Assembly: GCA_027485075.1 (NCBI GenBank)
Contig: JAIXRT010000169.1
Span: 1-5,002 of the forward strand
DNA length: 5,002 nucleotides
From: Cytophagaceae bacterium
Lineage (GTDB): Bacteria; Bacteroidota; Bacteroidia; Cytophagales; Spirosomataceae
Reading direction: 5' to 3'
Below are positions 1-5,002 of the stretch, piece by piece. The position numbers and the translations under genes are program-made. The stretch's first letter is position 1. Each line of letters begins with the position of its first letter. Under the pieces are notes generated by a model that saw nothing but the letters and a program-made list of their open reading frames with translations, searched no databases and was not told where the DNA came from.

Positions 1-752
1 AAATTCACACTCGTAGGTGTCGCCAAAAATGTCCCTACACCAGCACCTAAATTGCTTATATCTGCAGTTCCCAAGGTTTCCCAAAGCGGTGAAGCTGACG
101 TACTACCTGTTCCAGTTTGAGATAAGAATTTTTTAGTTAATGACGTATTTCCTGTTAATAGCGACGTGGTATTGGCAGCGGATTGAAAAGCGATATCTCC
201 CAAATCACCTCCATTTATGTTGGTCGCTTTACTCGCCAAACCAGTTAAATTCGCCGTAATGTTACCAGCAATAAAGTTTCCATTCGCATCGCGGGCCACG
301 ATGGCAGATGCGGTATTGGCATTGGTGGCTGTGGTGGCTGAATTACTTACTTTTCCAGCGGTGGCTATAGTAGCTAGTTTCGTGTCAACGATCGCTGCTG
401 TGGCACTGATGTCCGCATTGACGATTTCACCGTCGAGGATTTTCGCACTGGTAACCGCATCGGCATTGATCTTTACGGTTGTGATGGCGTTGTCTGAAAT
501 GACTGGATTTGTCGCGCTTGAATTGGTGCCTGCTAAATCACCGGCCAACTGAATTTTACCTAAGGTCGTGGAATTAGCATTTGGTGTTGCGGAAGTAACC
601 TGTCCATCCACATAAGTCTTAATAGTATTAACTGAAGGATATTTTGAAGTTGATGCGGCATCGGCCGTCATATCCGTACTTAAGTTGGCCACCGATTGTG
701 CACCCAAAGCAGTTAAAGCTCCACCTGCTGTGGCTGCTCCTGTTCCCCCTTT
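1..752 (-). repeat. 909-bp tandem repeat, downstream copy
   Basis: This stretch aligns without gaps to 910-1661 at a constant offset of 909 bp (303 codons). Landmarks confirming the offset are AAATTC at 1 and 910, TCTGAAATG at 493 and 1402, GATTGTG at 694 and 1603, and the GGTG site codons at 750-752 and 1659-1661. It encodes residues about 1071-1320 of the giant protein. Most differences from the other copy are synonymous, and the protein order is preserved: GGTGA, YVDGQ, GKIQLAGDLAGT, DISATAAIVDTKLATIA, VARD, TGLASKATN. The homology reaches the window edge and probably continues. Confidence 0.5.
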
Positions 753-3700
753 GGTGATAGGCAAGGTACCTGTGATGGCGCCAACGGGTAAACTGGAAGC
801 ATTGGTTAAGTCAACGGCTGATGGAACACCAAGGTTTGGTGTTACCAACGTAGGGGAGTTGGCAAATACCAATGCCCCCGTTCCTGTTTCATTGGTCACA
901 GCCGTTGCCAAATTCGCACTTGTTGGCGTCGTTAAGAATGTTCCTACGCCCGTTCCTAAATCTGAAACATCCGCAGTGACTACGCTTGCCCAAGCTGGTG
1001 CAGTGGATGCGGTACCCGTTCCAGTTTGTGTTAAATATTGTTTGGTTGATGAAGTGTTTCCGGTTAGGAGTGAGGTGGTGTTCGCTGCCGACTGGTAGGG
1101 TATCGCACCAATCAAACCGCCGTTGATGTTTGTAGCCTTACTCGCCAAACCTGTTAAGTCCGCCGTGATTGTCCCTGCTACGAAGTTTCCGCTACCGTCA
1201 CGTGCTACGATTGCAGATGCGGTGTTTGCGCTTGTGGCGGTAGTTGCAGAATTGCTTACTTTTCCAGTGGTAGCGATGGTGGCTAATTTGGTGTCAACAA
1301 TCGCTGCCGTTGCACTTATGTCGGCGTTTACAATTTCACCGTCAAGGATTTTGGCGCTTGTTACGGCATCAGCATTGATTTTTACTGTGGTTATTGCGTT
1401 ATCTGAAATGACTGGATTTGTCGCGCTTGAATTGGTACCTGCTAAATCACCGGCCAACTGAATTTTACCTAGGGTTGTGGAATTGGCATTGGGTGTCGCT
1501 GAAGTAACTTGACCGTCAACATAATCCTTGATCGATTTGACAGATGGATATTTCGTTTGAGATGTGGCGTCGCCTGCTACGTTTATACTTAAATTAGCAC
1601 TCGATTGTGCACCTAAATTGGTTAATGCTGCTGCAGCTGTGGTAGCTCCGGTTCCACCATTGGCCACAGATACGGCCTCTCCAAACTTGGCATTAAGAAT
1701 TGTTCCATCAGCAATTTTAGCGTTGGTAATTGCACCATTGGAAACTTTACCAGCAGTAATAGCATTGTCGTCCAATTTTGCTGTGGTCACACTGGCATCC
1801 GCTAATTTGGACGTGGTTACGTTGGCATCGGTAATCTTTATAGTGGTCACTGCATTATCTGCCAGTTTACCTGTAGTCACATTAGCATCTAGAATCTTAG
1901 CTGTGGTTACATTGCCATCTGCGATTTTTGAAGTGGTGACATTAGCATCTAAGATTTTAGCCGTGGTAATGGCATTGTTGGTAATAACGGGAGCATCAGC
2001 TGAGGTGCTCGGACCCGCCAAATCACCACCTAATTGGATTTTTCCTTTTAGCGTTGTTGTCGCATCGGCAATGGTTGCCGCCGCAACTTGGGTGTCCACA
2101 TAATCTTTAATGGATTTTACGGCAGGATATTTCGTAAGCGATGTTCTGTCGCCAGATACATCCGTACTTAGATTAGCGCTTGATTGGGCACCTAAGTTGG
2201 TCAATGCAGCGGCCGCAGTTGTGGCGCCCGTTCCACCATTGGCAATGTCAACTGCCCCTGTGATTTTGGAAGCTGAAACTGAATTAATCTTCGCATCTGT
2301 TACGGCTAAATTGTCTATTTTAGCTGTTGTGATGGCATTATTGGATATTACTGGAGAAGCAGCGCTTGAACCAGTTCCATTTAAATCACCGCCCAATTGA
2401 ATTTTTCCTTTGGTATTGGCATCGGCATCGGCTATGGTCGCGGAAGCCACTTGGTTGTCCACATAGATTTTAACTGCATTTTGAGTCGGGTATAGGCTCG
2501 TGCTAGTTCCTAGGCTCGTGTTATCGCTTTTATTAGATAAATTTTCTTTTAACAGTAATCCAGGTACGGTTGGGTTATCCGCCGTTCCACCCAAGTCTTG
2601 TGTCAAGGCAATTTTACCTTTGACAGATGAAGTCGCATCCACGACACCTGCGGTCAATGCTTGTTGGACAAAGGCCGTTGTTGCAATTTGTGTGGTATTC
2701 GTATTGGCTGGTGCTGTCGGGGCTAATGGAACTCCAGTTAATGTAGGCGAAGCTTTATCTGCTTTGGCATCCACAGTGGCCTGCAATGCCGTTCCCATCG
2801 TAGCTTGATCTACATAATCCTTCACGGCTTTCACGGACGGGTACTTGGTATTGGAACCACCGTCTGATTGTACGCTTGTTGATTTGTTAGCTGTATTTTC
2901 TTTGTTGGCCAATTCCGGTACCGTCGGATTCATCGCTGTACCTCCTAAATCACCTGCTAGTTTTACTTTACCGGCAGCGAGTGTGGTTGCATCGGGTACA
3001 CCTGAGCCCACGGCTGCGTAGATGGTATTGTCCACATACGCTTTGGTCGCCTTTTGTGTTGGGTAAAGTTGGTCTGATGGATTTCCAGCGCCTAGATCTA
3101 TGTTGGTCGATTTATTTGAAAGTGATTCAAAGGCTCCACTCAGGTTATTGACCGTATTTTGGGTAGCAATTGAAATGTTTTGAACAACGCCAATACGTGT
3201 ACTGAGGTTTTGTTCTGTGCTGATTATCGAATTCTTGTTTTCCTCGATTCTTCGGTTGTGATCAAGTAAGGTGCCATTGATGCTGGTGATGTCTTTGGTA
3301 TTTCCGGCAACTTTTTCATCGATTAACGCGATGGTTTGTTGGGTCGCTAAAAACTTCTCATCCGTCGCTTTCTGATTCGCATCGATGGTCGCTGTATTTT
3401 TTGCAATGTCTTGTTTGAGTGGATCTAAATCTTTGGGAATTAAATAGCCAACGTCATTTTTAAATTGACTTAAATTCGTCGGGGAGTCGCGGACATTCTT
3501 GTAATCCACTGACTCAGCATACAGCGCGTAGGGAGTGAAATTTAGTTTTTGATTACTTACTTCTGTGTATTTTTGACCGTTGTCAAAACTTACAGCTACG
3601 ATCAAAGATTTCAAGTCGGCATCCCACACAATCGCCTCAAAAGTCGCATAACGGACGCCACCTGTTCCTGAACTTCCTACGGTGCCTTGCGCGGTTCCAT

Positions 3701-3962
3701 TCCCGATGGTCGTGTTTACAAGTCCATATTCATCTGTAGTCAGCGCTTGGGTTTCTTCATAATCAACGCCCTTCGAGCTTTTGATGGTGAAACGAAGCGT
3801 GACTTTTCCATTCATGAGCGGTTGGCCTGTCACCGCAATCCCGGGTACCTCAATCGGGTTGGGATCAATGATGACTGCTTGGTAGTTTAAGCCCTTTTTC
3901 TGGGCCAAACTCGCAAATGAAACAAATAAGATTAAACAAAAAATAGTCGATAATTGACGCAT
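1..3962 (-). CDS. Giant secreted tail-fibre-like repeat protein, 5' part (runs off left edge)
   Basis: The frame is open for 1320 codons from the ATG at 3962-3960 to the left edge, with no stop, so the C-terminus is missing. Residues 1-20 form a signal peptide (hydrophobic IFCLILFVSFA, cleavage expected at SLA-Q). Residues 24-150 resemble the N-terminal domain of many secreted Bacteroidota repeat proteins, opening with LNYQAV and ending with PYALYAE (144-150). Residues about 180-285 are polar and Asn/Gln/Lys-rich, and look like a coiled coil. From 299 onward come modules resembling phage tail fibres: YVD sites at 309, 383, 500, 621, 814 and 1117, GKIQLxGDLxGT segments, GGTGATT sites at 576, 769 and 1072 (the last GGTGAAT), an SPTLTG...NTNTTQIATTAFV stretch (405-433) and VARDGSGNFVAGTI (919-932). 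Composition is Ala/Thr/Asn/Ser-rich with almost no Cys, as expected for an extracellular fibre. No enzymatic motif was seen. Surface adhesin or fibre is inference. A C-terminal sorting, trimerisation or self-cleaving domain would lie beyond the window. Confidence 0.5.
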   Translation of the reverse strand, partial: MRQLSTIFCLILFVSFASLAQKKGLNYQAVIIDPNPIEVPGIAVTGQPLMNGKVTLRFTIKSSKGVDYEETQALTTDEYGLVNTTIGNGTAQGTVGSSGTGGVRYATFEAIVWDADLKSLIVAVSFDNGQKYTEVSNQKLNFTPYALYAESVDYKNVRDSPTNLSQFKNDVGYLIPKDLDPLKQDIAKNTATIDANQKATDEKFLATQQTIALIDEKVAGNTKDITSINGTLLDHNRRIEENKNSIISTEQNLSTRIGVVQNISIATQNTVNNLSGAFESLSNKSTNIDLGAGNPSDQLYPTQKATKAYVDNTIYAAVGSGVPDATTLAAGKVKLAGDLGGTAMNPTVPELANKENTANKSTSVQSDGGSNTKYPSVKAVKDYVDQATMGTALQATVDAKADKASPTLTGVPLAPTAPANTNTTQIATTAFVQQALTAGVVDATSSVKGKIALTQDLGGTADNPTVPGLLLKENLSNKSDNTSLGTSTSLYPTQNAVKIYVDNQVASATIADADANTKGKIQLGGDLNGTGSSAASPVISNNAITTAKIDNLAVTDAKINSVSASKITGAVDIANGGTGATTAAAALTNLGAQSSANLSTDVSGDRTSLTKYPAVKSIKDYVDTQVAAATIADATTTLKGKIQLGGDLAGPSTSADAPVITNNAITTAKILDANVTTSKIADGNVTTAKILDANVTTGKLADNAVTTIKITDANVTTSKLADASVTTAKLDDNAITAGKVSNGAITNAKIADGTILNAKFGEAVSVANGGTGATTAAAALTNLGAQSSANLSINVAGDATSQTKYPSVKSIKDYVDGQVTSATPNANSTTLGKIQLAGDLAGTNSSATNPVISDNAITTVKINADAVTSAKILDGEIVNADISATAAIVDTKLATIATTGKVSNSATTATSANTASAIVARDGSGNFVAGTITADLTGLASKATNINGGLIGAIPYQSAANTTSLLTGNTSSTKQYLTQTGTGTASTAPAWASVVTADVSDLGTGVGTFLTTPTSANLATAVTNETGTGALVFANSPTLVTPNLGVPSAVDLTNASSLPVGAITGTLPITKGGTGAATAGGALTALGAQSVANLSTDMTADAASTSKYPSVNTIKTYVDGQVTSATPNANSTTLGKIQLAGDLAGTNSSATNPVISDNAITTVKINADAVTSAKILDGEIVNADISATAAIVDTKLATIATAGKVSNSATTATNANTASAIVARDANGNFIAGNITANLTGLASKATNINGGDLGDIAFQSAANTTSLLTGNTSLTKKFLSQTGTGSTSASPLWETLGTADISNLGAGVGTFLATPTSVN
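910..1661 (-). repeat. 909-bp tandem repeat, upstream copy
   Basis: This is the partner of 1-752 and encodes residues about 768-1018. On its N-terminal side the homology stops near the GGTG site, where this copy has SVANGGTG and the other has ITKGGTG. The 157 bp between the copies (753-909) encode a linker with the segment SPTLVTPNLGVPSA (1036-1049), a phrase I know from phage tail-fibre repeats. The linker is probably the rest of the 303-residue unit, whose next copy would lie beyond the left edge. Confidence 0.5.
1674..1973 (-). repeat. Ten tandem 30-bp units encoding a decapeptide repeat
   Basis: Residues 664-763 of the giant protein divide exactly into ten 10-residue units with the pattern [ANST]-[VI]-[TL]-[TAN]-x-K-[ILVF]-x-[DNE]-[ANG]. 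Examples are AITTAKILDA, NVTTSKIADG, NVTTGKLADN, SVTTAKLDDN and TILNAKFGEA. The Lys at unit position 6 is present in all ten, and the last unit is the most divergent. Single or double units of the same kind occur in the other modules (NNAITTAKI, DNAITTVKI), so this is a local expansion of a shared element. Units 1 and 3 both read ITTAKILDA or VTTAKILDA but use different synonymous codons, so the expansion is not fresh. A beta-structured fibre shaft is a plausible fold but is inference. Confidence 0.5.
2095..3068 (-). repeat. Four diverged tail-fibre-like modules ending in YVD
   Basis: Residues 299-623 hold four modules, each closing with a form of LYPTQxAVKxYVD (Y309, Y383, Y500, Y621). The spacing is irregular (74, 117 and 121 codons). 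Between these sites lie GK(V/I)(K/A/Q)L...DLGGT or DLNGT segments, followed by NPTVPELANKEN or NPTVPGLLLKEN in the first two gaps and by SPVISNNAITTAKI in the third. The second module carries the insertion SPTLTGVPLAPTAPANTNTT, followed by QIATTAFVQ (405-433), which is a familiar phage tail-fibre sentence. These modules are diverged at both protein and DNA level and look older than the 909-bp duplication. Confidence 0.5.
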
Positions 3963-3974
3963 GGTAATGATGTA
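3963..3974 (-). promoter_or_regulatory. 12-bp intergenic junction without Shine-Dalgarno
   Basis: The minus-strand sequence TACATCATTACC separates the barrel stop codon from the ATG of the giant gene. It contains no purine-rich Shine-Dalgarno core, which is normal for Bacteroidota. The short gap leaves no room for a separate terminator and promoter, which supports one transcript and possibly translational coupling. Confidence 0.5.
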
Positions 3975-4667
3975 TTAAAACTGAGATAGCTTAATGCCAA
4001 TGATGAAGTTGGTCGGCTTAAAATTCAAATTTGTTTTTCCGGCTTGTTGCCCACGTGCTGTTTGAGTCACATCGTAAGCAATAAATACGGAGGTTTTATC
4101 AGCAAGTCGTTTGTGTATGGATATGTTATATCCGTAGAAAAACTGAAACTTGGAGAAGGAGGGATCTTGTCTGAGCGCAAAATAGTTGTTGTCGCGGAGC
4201 TGTGTGCCTGCCAACATCTGCATGCCGGCGAGTTTGCCAAGCAAGGCGATGGAGAAGCCACGGTAAACTTTTACTTCGGGTCCAAATCCGGCATGGATTC
4301 CGGCGAAGCTCGTTTGGTAAGCAAGTTGCTTATTTTGCACATCACCTACGGCGTTGAGTTGGGTTAAATTTAGTCCCAAATCATAGCGGAAATAACTGGC
4401 TATTTTAGCGAGTGTTTGATGGTTTCCGAAGAAGATGGCCGACTTAGAGAATTTGGAAATTAGGGCGGTCGTGTCGATGACTTCTTTGTTATAGGCGAAA
4501 CCTATATGCACGCCACCATTGGGTTTCATGAAATTAGTCATGGCACCAGTGGACGTTTTGAATTTATAGTCGGTGGATGTTAGTCCGGCTTCCCATTTCC
4601 AATGTTGGGCACGAGCAGATATGTTGACACATATCGCCAAAGCGGTTAAACAGATGTATTTACGCAT
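3975..4667 (-). CDS. Probable outer-membrane beta-barrel protein (230 aa)
   Basis: This is a complete gene with ATG at 4667-4665 and TAA at 3977-3975. Residues 1-20 form a signal peptide with cleavage expected at ARA-Q. The mature part has repeated amphipathic stretches with alternating hydrophobic and aromatic residues, such as GGVHIGFAY (51-59), YFRYDLGLNLTQL (92-104), FSIALLGKLAGMQ (138-150), FQFFYGYNISIH (175-186) and TSVFIAYDV (192-200). It ends FIIGIKLSQF, and a terminal Phe on a last strand is typical of outer-membrane barrels. About eight strands can be guessed by eye. The stop lies 12 bp before the start of the giant repeat gene on the same strand, so the two are probably cotranscribed. 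PorP/SprF proteins of gliding Bacteroidota are barrels paired with giant adhesins, but they are usually longer and I see no diagnostic match. A helper for export or anchoring of the neighbour is therefore inference. The family is not recognised. Confidence 0.5.
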   Translation of the reverse strand: MRKYICLTALAICVNISARAQHWKWEAGLTSTDYKFKTSTGAMTNFMKPNGGVHIGFAYNKEVIDTTALISKFSKSAIFFGNHQTLAKIASYFRYDLGLNLTQLNAVGDVQNKQLAYQTSFAGIHAGFGPEVKVYRGFSIALLGKLAGMQMLAGTQLRDNNYFALRQDPSFSKFQFFYGYNISIHKRLADKTSVFIAYDVTQTARGQQAGKTNLNFKPTNFIIGIKLSQF

Positions 4668-4792
4668 TTTAAACTTGTAATTTTTAGAATCTAGTTTTTA
4701 CAACTTTAAAATTACGCGCGTTTAATTTTTTATCATGATGAAAAAAGAAGTACATGTCCTGTTTTTCAAAAACGGGACAAAGTTTTTAATTA
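4668..4792 (-). promoter_or_regulatory. AT-rich leader of the barrel/fibre operon
   Basis: This 125-bp interval lies upstream of the first gene of the probable operon and must contain its promoter if transcription starts here. The best match on the minus strand to the Bacteroidota -7 element TAnnTTTG is TAAAGTTG (4708-4701), with one mismatch, about 34 bp before the ATG. No convincing TTTG element stands at the usual distance upstream of it, so the promoter call is weak. There is no Shine-Dalgarno sequence before the ATG; the leader ends in an A/T-rich stretch (TACAAGTTTAAA). Confidence 0.5.
4755..4779. terminator. 12-bp inverted repeat, possible terminator hairpin
   Basis: TGTCCTGTTTTT (4755-4766) is the reverse complement of AAAAACGGGACA (4768-4779) except for one position, with a single base between the arms. 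As plus-strand RNA the mismatch is a U-G wobble, and AAGTTTTT follows. As minus-strand RNA the mismatch is A-C, and a U-rich run (CTTCTTTTTTC) follows after a few bases. Since no plus-strand gene precedes it, the likeliest role is termination of a minus-strand transcript entering from the right, just before the operon promoter. It could instead be a regulatory hairpin or operator. Confidence 0.5.
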
Positions 4793-4862
4793 GACGCTGG
4801 ACTCTAGACTCTAGACGTTAGACTCTAGACTCTGGTCTCTAGACTATGGACCATGGAAGGTG
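4793..4862 (+). repeat. Heptamer array A, GACNNTR in plus orientation
   Basis: Nine head-to-tail 7-bp units fill 4793-4855: GACGCTG, GACTCTA twice, GACGTTA, GACTCTA, GACTCTG, GTCTCTA, GACTATG and GACCATG. A decayed tenth unit, GAAGGTG, follows at 4856-4862. G at position 1, T at 6 and a purine at 7 never vary in the nine, and only one unit breaks the AC at 2-3. Positions 4-5 vary freely. The 7-bp period and in-frame TAG triplets argue against coding. Confidence 0.5.
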
Positions 4863-4897
4863 ACGAAATATTTAAATTAAGAATGTAAAGTCTAGAC
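4863..4897. other. AT-rich spacer between the two heptamer arrays
   Basis: About 35 bp separate the opposed arrays. The left part is almost pure A/T and contains the palindrome ATTTAAAT (4870-4877). The right part ends with the perfect 10-bp palindrome AGTCTAGACT (4889-4898), which overlaps the first base of array B. TAAAGTC (4886-4892) looks like one more inverted heptamer, displaced by 5 bp from the phase of array B. No gene or RNA feature is visible. Confidence 0.5.
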
Positions 4898-5002
4898 TAA
4901 CGTCCAACGTCCAACGTCTAACATCCAGCGTCCAACGTCCAGTGTCCAACGTCCAGTGTCCAACGTCTAACGTCCAACGTCCAACGTCTAACGTCCAGCG
5001 TC
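4898..5002 (-). repeat. Heptamer array B, GACNNTR in minus orientation (continues past edge)
   Basis: Fifteen consecutive 7-bp units fill 4898-5002 without a phase break and end exactly at the window edge, so the array probably continues. Read on the minus strand, the units are GACGTTG (seven), GACGTTA (three), GACGCTG (two), GACACTG (two) and GATGTTA (one). The consensus is the same GACNNTR as array A, but here positions 4-5 are mostly GT instead of TC. The array points towards array A, so the two form an imperfect inverted repeat. For example, GACGTTAGACTCTAGAC (4814-4830) matches the complement of 4890-4904 except for a 2-bp gap. I know no named family with this unit. Confidence 0.5.

Noticed and set aside
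217..552. Plus-strand open frame of 111 codons whose product strongly resembles that of 1123-1461
   Set aside because: Both are antisense to the two 909-bp repeat copies of the minus-strand giant gene. Their similarity only mirrors that duplication, and their Ala/Val-rich products come from antisense reading of Ala/Thr/Asn codons.
685..2808. Further plus-strand open frames at 685-1098, 1564-2103, 2110-2400 and 2500-2808
   Set aside because: All lie fully antisense to the 1320-codon minus-strand frame. That frame has a signal peptide and family-like modules; these have no recognisable domains.
3687..3890. Plus-strand open frame of 67 codons
   Set aside because: It is antisense to the N-terminal domain of the giant gene, and its product shows no recognisable features.
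1..3962. Prophage tail-fibre gene as part of a phage structural operon
   Set aside because: The product begins with a clear Sec signal peptide and a Bacteroidota secreted-protein domain, and its upstream neighbour is an outer-membrane barrel. No phage structural gene is in view.
4044..4367. Plus-strand frame at 4044-4367 and a second minus-strand frame at 4067-4261
   Set aside because: Both overlap the barrel gene in other frames. The barrel frame has a signal peptide, strand-like pattern and terminal Phe; these do not.
4835..4856. Small hairpin TGGTC...GACCA and a CCATGG palindrome inside array A
   Set aside because: Short self-complementary words arise readily from the heptamer pattern, and the stem is only 5 bp, so no separate function can be argued.
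4793..5002. CRISPR array
   Set aside because: The unit is only 7 bp with no spacers of constant length between repeats, and no cas gene is visible.

Overview
The window looks like part of a Bacteroidota (Cytophagales/Flavobacteriia-like) chromosome. Three things point that way: two adjacent minus-strand genes whose products have signal peptides ending in Ala-Gln, start sites without a Shine-Dalgarno sequence, and a secreted-protein N-terminal domain running from LNYQAV to PYALYAE, which is common in that phylum. This assignment is inference from sequence character, not from a database match.

Layout, read on the minus strand from right to left. (1) 4793-5002 is non-coding and holds two arrays of a degenerate 7-bp repeat, GACNNTR. 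The arrays face each other (+ orientation at 4793-4862, - orientation at 4898-5002) across a short AT-rich spacer, and the second runs off the window in perfect phase. (2) 4668-4792 is a short AT-rich leader containing a 12-bp inverted repeat. (3) 4667-3975 encodes a 230-residue protein that looks like an outer-membrane beta-barrel. (4) After a 12-bp gap, 3962-1 is the 5' part of a very long open gene (1320 codons visible, no stop, running off the left edge). It encodes a secreted repetitive protein: signal peptide, N-terminal domain, coiled-coil-like segment, then a long series of phage-tail-fibre-like modules.

The giant gene fills almost 80% of the window. Its repeats have several scales: six YPxxxAVKxYVD-type modules, an array of ten 10-residue repeats (1674-1973), and a 303-codon (909-bp) tandem duplication at the left, with copies at 910-1661 and 1-752. 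The two large copies differ at many synonymous sites except for one nearly identical 70-bp patch, which suggests local gene conversion.

The two genes are probably one transcription unit. The simplest reading is that a barrel protein and a long fibrous surface protein act together at the cell envelope, by analogy with the barrel/adhesin pairs of gliding Bacteroidota. All long plus-strand open frames here are antisense shadows of these two genes. No RNA gene, transposase, integrase or CRISPR array was seen.

[Form note: the original answer gave no feature confidence values; the 0.5 in every feature is a placeholder required by the schema, not an estimate.]
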